Source: DATKCN01 sp035513175
GTDB lineage: Bacteria > Chloroflexota > Chloroflexia > Thermomicrobiales > CFX8
Assembly (NCBI GenBank): GCA_035513175.1
Contig: DATKCN010000288.1
Location: 1 to 11,349 of the forward strand
Length of the DNA: 11,349 nt
Direction of reading: 5' to 3'
The translations under genes were made by a program, and so were the position numbers. Numbering within the stretch: the first letter of the stretch is position 1; each line of letters starts with the position of its first letter. A model generated the notes under the pieces. It saw only the letters and a list, made by a program, of their open reading frames with translations, had not been told where the DNA came from and did not search any database. Of the stretch, positions 1 to 5,574 are shown in pieces.

Positions 1-129
1 CGACGCCTCCCCCTTCAGCGCCAACGTCTTGGTGATGGCCGCCGTCAACGTCGTCTTGCCATGGTCCACGTGCCCGATCGTCCCCACGTTCACGTGCGGC
101 TTCGTGCGCTCAAACATCTTCTTCGCCAC
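1..129 (-). CDS. tuf: Elongation factor Tu, N-terminal fragment (cut by window edge)
   Basis: EF-Tu is the GTPase that delivers aminoacyl-tRNA to the ribosome. Only the first 43 residues are inside the window. They read like a canonical EF-Tu start: MAKKMFERTKPHVNVGTIGH, then the P-loop GHVDHGKT at residues 19-26, then TTLTAAITKTLALKG. The start is GTG at 129-127, with an AGGAGG ribosome binding site 7 nt upstream (minus strand). A downstream in-frame ATG gives a shorter start, but it has no comparable ribosome binding site and would lose the family's MAKxxF beginning. The gene follows tRNA-Thr and tRNA-Tyr on the same strand, the arrangement known from bacterial tRNA-tufB operons, so it is probably cotranscribed with them. 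The rest of the gene lies left of the window. Confidence 0.97.
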   Translation of the reverse strand, partial: MAKKMFERTKPHVNVGTIGHVDHGKTTLTAAITKTLALKGEAS

Positions 130-206
130 TGTGCGTCCTCCTATACCCGAATTCCCCGATGCCGGAACGCGACGGACCGCTCGTCCACGGAAGCAATCAA
201 CACAAA

Positions 207-233
207 GGCCCATCCATAAGCCATAGACGGGCC
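207..233 (-). terminator. Terminator- or attenuator-like hairpin between tRNA-Tyr and tuf
   Basis: Read on the minus strand, GGCCCGTC and GATGGGCC form an 8-bp stem with one G-U pair and an 11-nt loop. TTTGTGTTG follows. The stem begins 2 nt after the tRNA-Tyr discriminator base. The T-rich tail is interrupted, so this may be a weak terminator that lowers read-through into tuf, or a 3' processing signal for the tRNA. About 77 nt remain between it and the tuf start. Confidence 0.4.
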
Positions 234-235
234 GG

Positions 236-317
236 TGGGGAGAGAGGGATTCGAACCCCCGTAGCATTACGCACCTGGTTTACAGCCAGGCCCCTTTAGC
301 CTCTCGGGCATCTCCCC
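236..317 (-). tRNA. tRNA-Tyr (anticodon GTA)
   Basis: Read on the minus strand this is a class II tRNA of 82 nt. The acceptor stem is GGGGAGA paired with TCTCCCC. The anticodon stem CCTGG/CCAGG encloses the loop CTGTAAA with anticodon GTA. There is a 13-nt variable arm that can form a short GTA/TAC stem, and a T arm with TTCGAAT. The discriminator base is A. The following bases are CCG, so the 3' CCA is not fully encoded and must be added after transcription. It starts 1 nt after the end of tRNA-Thr and is surely processed from a shared transcript. Confidence 0.97.
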
Positions 318-318
318 C

Positions 319-394
319 TGGAGCCGACGGTGGGGCTCGAACCCGCAACCTGCTGTTTACAAAACAGCTGCTCTGCCAATTGAGCTACGCCGGC
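319..394 (-). tRNA. tRNA-Thr (anticodon TGT)
   Basis: Read on the minus strand this is a 76-nt tRNA. The acceptor GCCGGCG pairs with CGTCGGC (one G-U), and the D arm is GCTCAATTGGCAGAGC. The anticodon stem GCTGT/ACAGC holds the loop TTTGTAA with anticodon TGT, which reads ACA threonine codons. The T loop is TTCGAGC. The discriminator is T and the 3' CCA is encoded, unlike the neighbouring tRNA-Tyr. It is the first gene of the tRNA-tuf unit. A small TTGCC/GGCAA hairpin (395-408) lies immediately 5' of the mature tRNA. Confidence 0.97.
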
Positions 395-419
395 TTGCCG
401 TCAGGCAACCCAGCGGAGA

Positions 420-449
420 ATTCTATATCGTGGTGTGTACCCCTGTCAA
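420..449 (-). promoter_or_regulatory. Promoter of the tRNA-Thr/tRNA-Tyr/tuf unit
   Basis: On the minus strand a perfect -35 box TTGACA (449-444) is followed by either TAGAAT (425-420, 18-nt spacer, 5/6 match) or TATAGA (427-422, 16-nt spacer). The predicted start point, near 412-414, lies about 20 nt before the mature tRNA-Thr 5' end. This is the best sigma70-type promoter in the window, as expected for a stable-RNA operon. Confidence 0.75.
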
Positions 450-506
450 CGGACGCCGCGGCGCGTTTGCCGCGCATGGATGCGGAAATCCGCCGCCGCA
501 AAATCG

Positions 507-535
507 TTGCTGAGCGGCTATCTTTCTGTTATGGT
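507..535 (+). promoter_or_regulatory. Candidate rpsO promoter, extended -10 type
   Basis: TTGCTG (507-512, a weak -35) is followed after 17 nt by TATGGT (530-535). A TG one base upstream (527-528) gives an extended -10. The predicted start is near 542, leaving a leader of about 70 nt before the rpsO ATG. It diverges from the tRNA-tuf promoter about 60 bp away. Moderate support only. Confidence 0.45.
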
Positions 536-552
536 TATACGGTGAATGGGTG

Positions 553-610
553 CGTTGCAGCGCCTGCGAGTACCGGGGAAAGCTGCGACGGTGAGGGGGG
601 CCGCGGTCGG
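553..610 (+). promoter_or_regulatory. Structured rpsO 5' leader, candidate S15 autoregulatory element
   Basis: CGTTGCAGC (553-561) and GCTGCGACG (582-590) form a 9-bp stem with one internal G-U pair. The stem ends directly before the G-rich ribosome binding site GTGAGGGGGG (591-600). The 20-nt loop contains ACCG (572-575), which can pair with CGGT at 604-607 between the ribosome binding site and the ATG, so a pseudoknot is possible. In several bacteria S15 represses its own mRNA by binding leader structures. The role here is inferred from position and fold alone. Confidence 0.4.
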
Positions 611-880
611 ATGATACTTCAGAAGGAACAGAAGGACGACATCGTCGAATCCTACCGAGTCCACGACACCGACACTGGATCGCCGGAAGTCCAGATCGCG
701 CTGTTGACCGAGCGCATCAACGGCCTGATCGAGCACTTGCGCGAGCATGCGCACGATCATCACTCCCGCCGCGGGTTGTTGAAGCTCGTCGGCCGCCGTC
801 GCCGGTTGCTGGCCTACCTCAACGAGAAGGACAGCGACCGTTATCGATCAGTGATTCAGAGGCTCGGACTTCGACGCTAA
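611..880 (+). CDS. rpsO: 30S ribosomal protein S15
   Basis: S15 binds the central domain of 16S rRNA early in 30S assembly and forms a bridge to the 50S subunit. The product is 89 residues, exactly the usual bacterial length. It carries the hallmark stretches DTGSPEVQIALLTERINGL (about residues 20-38), HDHHSRRGLLKLVGRRRRLL (about 45-64) and a C-terminal RYRSVIQRLGLRR. The ATG at 611 is chosen because it gives the full family length with the MILQKEQK start. The frame stays open upstream, but that extension does not resemble S15. A G-rich ribosome binding site lies at 593-600. The gene is followed 60 nt later by an intrinsic terminator and then by pnp, the classical rpsO-pnp gene pair. Confidence 0.97.
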   Translation: MILQKEQKDDIVESYRVHDTDTGSPEVQIALLTERINGLIEHLREHAHDHHSRRGLLKLVGRRRRLLAYLNEKDSDRYRSVIQRLGLRR

Positions 881-939
881 GCATTGGCGGCTTCATCATC
901 GCGGTTCATCATCGCCAGCCCGAACACCTGCAATCCTCC

Positions 940-969
940 GACCCGGAGAGACATCTCCGGGTCGTTTTT
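940..969 (+). terminator. Rho-independent terminator after rpsO
   Basis: GACCCGGAGA (940-949) and TCTCCGGGTC (954-963) form a perfect 10-bp GC-rich stem with a 4-nt loop, followed by GTTTTTC. It sits 60 nt after the rpsO stop codon, so it should end most rpsO transcripts and separate or attenuate expression into pnp. Confidence 0.9.
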
Positions 970-978
970 CGTCTGCCG

Positions 979-996
979 GACACAGGCGCATGTGTC
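979..996. repeat. Short inverted repeat in the rpsO-pnp gap
   Basis: GACACA and TGTGTC flank GGCGCA, a perfect 6-bp dyad with a 6-nt centre. It lies between the rpsO terminator and the presumed pnp promoter, so it could be a small operator or a chance hairpin. Confidence 0.3.
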
Positions 997-1052
997 AATG
1001 AGGACCTTCGGAGAGGGCACGAGAGGAGGCACGCTCTGGAGAGAGTTCCAGC

Positions 1053-1058
1053 TATGAT
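1053..1058 (+). promoter_or_regulatory. Candidate -10 box for pnp
   Basis: TATGAT matches the -10 consensus at 5 of 6 positions. No convincing -35 box is seen 16-18 nt upstream. A start point near 1065 would place the whole pnp leader stem at the 5' end of the mRNA. This would be needed if the rpsO terminator is efficient. Weak support. Confidence 0.3.
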
Positions 1059-1073
1059 CAGCTAACCATGTGA

Positions 1074-1147
1074 GTGAGTGTTAGGAACTGATGTGTGCCG
1101 GGGCGGCACATCGCATCGCGTCGTCACACACCAGTCCCTAACCTCAC
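1074..1147 (+). promoter_or_regulatory. Long stem-loop in the pnp 5' leader
   Basis: GTGAG (1074-1078) and GTTAGGAACTGATGTGTG (1080-1097) pair with CACACACCAGTCCCTAAC (1125-1142) and CTCAC (1143-1147). This gives 23 positions opposed, with two mismatches and one bulged T (1079). The inner strand also belongs to an alternative perfect hairpin, TGTGCCG-GGG-CGGCACA (1094-1110), which shares bases 1094-1097 with the long stem. The structure lies about 80 nt before the TTG start. In E. coli the pnp leader forms a long stem cut by RNase III, after which PNPase represses its own mRNA; this stem could play the same part. The pairing is seen in the sequence, the role is inferred. Confidence 0.6.
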
Positions 1148-1229
1148 CGTTGAACGACCAGCAAACACTCAATCGGAAACACGCGTTACCGCCTCGCGCA
1201 TTGCGACCGGACACTGTAAGGAAACACAC

Positions 1230-3548
1230 TTGACTGACAACAGGCCCACCATCATCAGGGAAAGCATCAACATCGCTGGACGCGAGATGATCTTCGAAAC
1301 CGGGAGGCTCGCTCAACTCGCCGACGGAGCGGTCACGGTTCAGTACGGCGAAACGCTCGTGCTCTCCACGGCCCAGGGTGACCCCGAGCCGCGCGAGGGA
1401 ATGGACTTCTTCCCGCTGACAATCGACTACGAAGAGCGCATGTATGCGGCAGGCAAGATTCCCGGCGGATTCATCAAACGAGAGGGCCGTCCGTCCGAGC
1501 ACGCCATCCTCTCTGCCCGGCTGACCGATCGTCCTATCCGCCCTCTCTTTCCGTCGGGCTACCGTTGCCCGGTCCAGGTCATCACAACGGTATTCTCGAC
1601 GGACCAGCAGAACGACCCGGACATCCTGTCGATCAATGGCGCGTCCGCCGCGCTGACGATCTCCGCGGTGCCGTTTCAGGGTCCGATTGGCGCAGTGCGC
1701 ATCGGACTTGTCAATGACACGTTCGTCGTCAACCCCACGCAAGCGGAGCTGGCGGAAAGCCGCATGGACCTCGTCGTCGCGGGAACGCGCGACGCGATCA
1801 TGATGGTCGAAGGCGAAAGTAAGGAAGTTTCTGAGGGACAGCTGGTAGACGCAATCGCGCTGGCGCACGAGCAGATCGCGCTCCTTGTTGACGTTCAGCT
1901 CCGCCTTCAGGAGCAGGTCGGCAAGCCAAAGCGCGAAGCAAACGTGCCCGGCAAGGATCAGGCCGTCGCGGACGCGCTACGCGCATTCGTCGGAGAGCGG
2001 CTCGAGCAGGCGGTGTTCAATCCTGACAAGAGCATGCGACAGCAAGTCACCGCCGACCTCAAGCGCGAAGCCAAGACGCACTTCGCGTCACGAGCCGCCG
2101 AGAGCGGCGCCGATGCCGCAGCCGCCTCAAAGACCTATTCGAACGCCTTCGAGGATCTCGTCAAAGCCACCGTGCGCAGCGCGATCATCGAACGCGGCGA
2201 CCGGCCCGACGGCCGCGCACCGAACGAGATTCGTCCGATCTGGTGTGAGGTCGGATACCTGCCCCGCACGCACGGCTCAGCCATCTTCACGCGCGGGCAG
2301 ACCCAGGCGGTAACCGTCGCCACACTTGGATCAACCAAGGAAGATCAGATGCTCGACGGTCTCGGTCTCGAAACGTCCAAGCGCTACATGCATCACTACA
2401 ACTTCCCGCCGTACAGCGTCGGCGAAGTTCGCCAGATGCGCGGAGCAGGTCGTCGCGAGATCGGGCATGGAGCCCTTGCCGAGCGCGCGCTTCAGGCCGT
2501 CCTGCCTTCACAGGCGGACTTCCCATACGTGCTGCGCGTCGTTTCGGAAGTCGTCAGCTCGAATGGCTCGACGTCAATGGCCAGCGTTTGCGGCAGTACC
2601 CTTGCGCTGATGGATGCCGGTGTTCCCATCACGTCCCCGGTTGCCGGCGTGGCGATGGGCCTGATCACCGACGAGGCCGGACGATACGCGATCCTGTCTG
2701 ACATCCAGGGACTTGAAGACGCCCTCGGTGACATGGACTTCAAGGTCGCGGGCACGTCCGAGGGCGTTACCGCGATTCAGATGGACATTAAGGTCAAGGG
2801 CATCACTACAGACATCATGCGCCAGGCGCTGGAGCAGGCTCGACACGGTCGCCTCCACATCCTTGCGAAGATGCTGGAAACGATTTCGGTGCCGCGGGGG
2901 ACGCGCTCCTCGTACGCGCCCAGCATCGTCTCCATCAAGATCGATCCCAGCCAGATCGGCTCGGTCATCGGCCCCGGCGGCAAGATCATCCGCGCCATCC
3001 AGGAAGCCTCCGGCACCAAGATCGACATCGAGGACGATGGCATGATCTACGTCTCCGGCGTCGGAGGGGAAGCGACCGGTCTGGCCATCGAAGAAATCAA
3101 GAAAATCACCTACGTGCCCTCCGTCGGCGACCGGTTGCGCGGTCCGGTGAAGACGATCATTCAGGTCGGCGCGTTCGTCGAGATCGCGCCCGGCAAGGAC
3201 GCCTTCGTGCACGTTTCACAGCTCAGCACCGAGCGCGTGGAACGTGTCGAGGACGCGGTGTCGGTGGGCGACGTCATCGATGTCGTCATTACCGACGTGC
3301 GTTCAGACGGCAAGATCGACGCGTCTCGACGCGCCGCGATCACCGGCGAGATGCCGCCCCCACGTGCTCCGCGCCCGGATCGCGGCCCCGGTGGACCGCC
3401 GCGACGTGACGGCGACCGCGGTCCGCGCCGCGAAGGCGGCGGGCGGCGGTTCGATGGAACCGAAACCGCGCCGCCGCCGCGCGAGGAGGTCAGCGACGGG
3501 CGCCCGCGCGACGCACGCCGGCCCGGGTTCGCTCGCCGCGAGGAGTAG
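1230..3548 (+). CDS. pnp: Polyribonucleotide nucleotidyltransferase (PNPase)
   Basis: PNPase degrades RNA 3' to 5' using phosphate and can add tails in reverse; it works as a trimer and is often part of RNA degradosomes. The 772-residue product has both RNase PH domains (about 10-220 and 325-545) joined by an alpha-helical region. The KH domain carries the GxxG loop GPGG at 581-584, and the S1 domain spans about 630-702. D497, D503 and K505 in EDALGDMDFK match the E. coli catalytic D486, D492 and K494. The first domain has the typical FFPLTIDYEER and REGRPSEHAILSARLTDRPIRP-like blocks. A Pro/Arg/Gly-rich tail (706-772) makes the protein longer than the common ~700 residues. The TTG start is chosen because AAGGA (1218-1222) sits 7 nt upstream and homology begins there. 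The open frame extends back to 1095, but that part runs through the leader stem. Confidence 0.97.
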   Translation: MTDNRPTIIRESINIAGREMIFETGRLAQLADGAVTVQYGETLVLSTAQGDPEPREGMDFFPLTIDYEERMYAAGKIPGGFIKREGRPSEHAILSARLTDRPIRPLFPSGYRCPVQVITTVFSTDQQNDPDILSINGASAALTISAVPFQGPIGAVRIGLVNDTFVVNPTQAELAESRMDLVVAGTRDAIMMVEGESKEVSEGQLVDAIALAHEQIALLVDVQLRLQEQVGKPKREANVPGKDQAVADALRAFVGERLEQAVFNPDKSMRQQVTADLKREAKTHFASRAAESGADAAAASKTYSNAFEDLVKATVRSAIIERGDRPDGRAPNEIRPIWCEVGYLPRTHGSAIFTRGQTQAVTVATLGSTKEDQMLDGLGLETSKRYMHHYNFPPYSVGEVRQMRGAGRREIGHGALAERALQAVLPSQADFPYVLRVVSEVVSSNGSTSMASVCGSTLALMDAGVPITSPVAGVAMGLITDEAGRYAILSDIQGLEDALGDMDFKVAGTSEGVTAIQMDIKVKGITTDIMRQALEQARHGRLHILAKMLETISVPRGTRSSYAPSIVSIKIDPSQIGSVIGPGGKIIRAIQEASGTKIDIEDDGMIYVSGVGGEATGLAIEEIKKITYVPSVGDRLRGPVKTIIQVGAFVEIAPGKDAFVHVSQLSTERVERVEDAVSVGDVIDVVITDVRSDGKIDASRRAAITGEMPPPRAPRPDRGPGGPPRRDGDRGPRREGGGRRFDGTETAPPPREEVSDGRPRDARRPGFARREE

Positions 3549-3570
3549 CGTCCACGCTCCGTCTGATCTC

Positions 3571-3611
3571 GAACGCTCCGGCAATTCAGTGTCGGGGCGT
3601 TCGCGTTTGTT
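3571..3611 (+). terminator. Terminator-like hairpin after pnp
   Basis: GAACGCTCCGGCA (3571-3583) pairs with TGTCGGGGCGTTC (3590-3602) over 13 positions, two of them G-U, around a 6-nt loop. GCGTTTGTT follows. The stem is strong and starts 23 nt after the pnp stop, but the T tract is short and interrupted. A probable intrinsic terminator. Confidence 0.7.
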
Positions 3612-3878
3612 GCGCAATCGGAACAGCCGGGACAGCACGTCCGGAACTTGGTCTCTTATGTATCGGTCCTAATGATAGATCCGATGCGACTCCCTGATGG
3701 AGCGACAGAACACGCACTCCGACCGCGATTGGCATTACGGTGGTGATGCAGACAGCGTGTGAGTGGGGGCGTTCAAAGGCTGCCACTTGGCAATGTATGA
3801 AAGTTGCAGCCTTTGGTTCGCGTGATGGCGCCGCGACTACGGACACGCCGACATGGACCAATCGTTCTGACCACCGCT
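3612..3878. other. Gene-free stretch between convergent units
   Basis: This stretch lies between the pnp terminator and the stop codon of the leftward zinc-ribbon gene. I see no open frame with a believable start, ribosome binding site or protein-like composition. The only clear structure is the inverted repeat at 3774-3815. Composition is somewhat less GC-rich than in the flanking genes. Confidence 0.5.
3774..3815. repeat. Perfect 10-bp inverted repeat between convergent genes
   Basis: CAAAGGCTGC (3774-3783) is repeated inverted as GCAGCCTTTG (3806-3815) around 22 nt. A second smaller dyad, TGCCA-CT-TGGCA (3781-3792), overlaps the left arm. Neither strand shows a T tract after the stem, so it is not a canonical intrinsic terminator. 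Its place between two converging units suggests a transcript 3'-end structure. Confidence 0.5.
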
Positions 3879-4325
3879 CTACGCCGAGGCGACAGCAACC
3901 GAAACGAAGGTCACTCCGCAACAGCAGAAGACAATGAAGCCAAACACCGAGAGCACAATCCACAGCGTCCGGTTTCGGCCCTTGTTAGCCTGCTCGGGCG
4001 GAAAGGCTGGCCAGCCGCCCGCTTCCGGTGGCGCCGTCGTCGCCCAGCCCTGGGTTGGACGCTGGCCCGGAGACGGAACTGCGGACACTGGCTCGAATGT
4101 CGTCGGGACTTCTGACGAGTCAGACGCCGACGCTGCCCGTTCCGCCCACGCCGGCTCGCTTTCGTCGCCCAGCACCGACGCGATCGCGTCCTCAAACGTC
4201 TGGACCGGCGCGCCCGGAGTCGGCGTCAGGCGCGCTCCACAGCTCGGGCAGTACAGCGCGCCCGCGGGCGCCACGTTGCCGCACGCTTGACACGTACTCT
4301 CTCGCTGGCCGGTCTGCCCGCTCAT
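3879..4325 (-). CDS. Small zinc-ribbon protein with C-terminal membrane anchor
   Basis: The product has 148 residues and I recognise no named family beyond the zinc ribbon. Residues 11-31 hold CxxC-x10-CxxC (C12, C15, C26, C29), the pattern of zinc-ribbon domains. Residues 35-115 form a low-complexity linker rich in Pro, Ala, Ser, Thr and acidic residues. Residues about 120-143 form one hydrophobic helix with an unusual CCC (134-136). No N-terminal signal is visible, so the zinc ribbon is probably cytoplasmic with a tail anchor, though topology is inferred. The ATG at 4325 is chosen because GGAGG lies 4-5 nt upstream; an open extension further upstream is Arg/Pro-rich and looks like noise. 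It starts 31 nt after the flippase-like gene stops, so they are probably one operon. Confidence 0.85.
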   Translation of the reverse strand: MSGQTGQRESTCQACGNVAPAGALYCPSCGARLTPTPGAPVQTFEDAIASVLGDESEPAWAERAASASDSSEVPTTFEPVSAVPSPGQRPTQGWATTAPPEAGGWPAFPPEQANKGRNRTLWIVLSVFGFIVFCCCGVTFVSVAVASA

Positions 4326-4356
4326 GCTTCCTCCGTCGCCGACGCGGCGTCTGACT

Positions 4357-5358
4357 CTATGACGGCGACGGCATCGTGGTGGTCGCGTCGGAAGAGGATA
4401 CCGCACCGGGCCACGCGGCAACGCGCGTCATCGCCAGGACGCCGACCAATACCCCGAACCACAGCGTCGCAAAGCGGATCAGCAGAGTCGCGGTGGCCGC
4501 CAGCGACGCCGTCATCGCGGGGTCGTTTACCGTAATCAGCAGCAATCCAGCGACTGAAACGTCCGCAGCGCCAAGACCGCCTGGCAGCATCGACACGCCG
4601 CCGATCCACGTGGCCGCCGCGAACACGAACGTCGCCGCCAGCAGGAGGTTCCAGGAGGCAGGCACGCCCAGCCCAATGAGGACGAGAAACAGCGCGACGC
4701 ACTCGCCGAACCATGAGACGACGCCGATGCCGATCGCGATTCCAAATGGACGTGGACGAAGCAGGCTGCGAGTGCCGCGATACAGCGTCTCCAGCGATTC
4801 CGCGCGCCCCTTCCCGATGCGGGTCCCTCCTACCGTTCTCAGGACCGCCTGCATCCAGCGTTCACGGCGAATCACAACGAACGCCGCAACACTGACAACC
4901 GCCCCAGCGATCAGCACTTGCCAGCCGTAGCGAAACGCGGTCAGACCTACCCCCGCCAGGACGAGCATCGCGACGCCATCCGAGAAGCGCTCGGCGAAGA
5001 TGATCGGAGCCGTCTTCGTCATCGGCGCCCCCGACCGGAGCTTCACGAGGTATGACTTCAGGAATTCACCAACTTTGCCGGGGGTCATCACCATCGTGAA
5101 CGCGGCGACGAAGATCAGCGCCGAGTCACCTCGCGTCAGCCCCGTGACGCCCAGCACCCTCAGGAAGAATTGCCACTTCACGAACCGCAGCGCGTAGTTG
5201 AGCAACGTTAGGGCCATCACTGCCGGCAGCAGCCACCATTCGAAGTCGCGGAGCGCGCGCATGAGCGCCCCAGCGTCGGCGACCAAGACAAGCGCCATCA
5301 TCACGAGCACGCCGATGATGACGCCGATGAGCACGCGCCTGCGGAGCTGCGTCAGCAT
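4357..5358 (-). CDS. Flippase-like / LPG-synthase-TM-type integral membrane protein
   Basis: The product has 333 residues, mostly hydrophobic, with about eight membrane segments. It fits the flippase-like family related to the membrane half of lysylphosphatidylglycerol synthase (MprF) and to AglD-type proteins. Typical family blocks are TPGKVGEFLKSYLV (92-105), AERFSDGVAML (122-132) and LPGGLGAAD (258-266). There is no soluble aminoacyl-transfer domain, so it is not a complete MprF; members of this kind are thought to act on lipid-linked or envelope substrates, but the substrate here is unknown. The ATG at 5358 is preferred because MLTQLRRRVLIG leads straight into the first membrane helix as in relatives, although no strong ribosome binding site is visible. 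An upstream TTG (5463) would add 35 Arg-rich, unlikely residues. The 216-nt gap to the dipeptidase stop shows no gene. Confidence 0.85.
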   Translation of the reverse strand: MLTQLRRRVLIGVIIGVLVMMALVLVADAGALMRALRDFEWWLLPAVMALTLLNYALRFVKWQFFLRVLGVTGLTRGDSALIFVAAFTMVMTPGKVGEFLKSYLVKLRSGAPMTKTAPIIFAERFSDGVAMLVLAGVGLTAFRYGWQVLIAGAVVSVAAFVVIRRERWMQAVLRTVGGTRIGKGRAESLETLYRGTRSLLRPRPFGIAIGIGVVSWFGECVALFLVLIGLGVPASWNLLLAATFVFAAATWIGGVSMLPGGLGAADVSVAGLLLITVNDPAMTASLAATATLLIRFATLWFGVLVGVLAMTRVAAWPGAVSSSDATTTMPSPS

Positions 5359-5574
5359 CAGGCGCCGGATTCGTGGCGCGGGAACAGTAGCAGCGCTGTC
5401 CTCAACATGCGCGCAAGTATGCCTTGACGGCGCTCGTCGAGAACGGGCGGCTGATGAGCGCAACGCGCTGGTTCTGGCGTCTCCATCCTAAGACCACGAA
5501 GTGGCATTGTGTGAACGTTGCGCCCGCAGGCGCCATGGAAAACGTGACCGCTGACGATCTCGAACCTCGACGGG

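Noticed and set aside
380..610. N-terminal extension of S15
   Set aside because: The frame is open upstream but S15 is complete at 89 residues from ATG 611, and the extension would overlap the tRNA-Thr gene and the promoters.
1095..1229. N-terminal extension of PNPase
   Set aside because: It would translate through the leader stem and has no family similarity; the TTG at 1230 has a well-placed AAGGA.
1062..1868. Open reading frame of 268 codons on the minus strand, opposite pnp
   Set aside because: It lies antisense to the conserved first RNase PH domain of pnp and its composition is Arg/Asp-rich as expected for a GC-rich shadow frame; no ribosome binding site or family resemblance.
3586..3963. 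125-codon minus-strand frame between pnp and the zinc-ribbon gene
   Set aside because: It overlaps the end of the zinc-ribbon gene in another frame, contains the pnp terminator region, and looks unlike a protein.
5520..5533. GCGCC/GGCGC hairpin downstream of the dipeptidase as a terminator
   Set aside because: Only 5 bp and no T tract on the minus strand; too weak to call.
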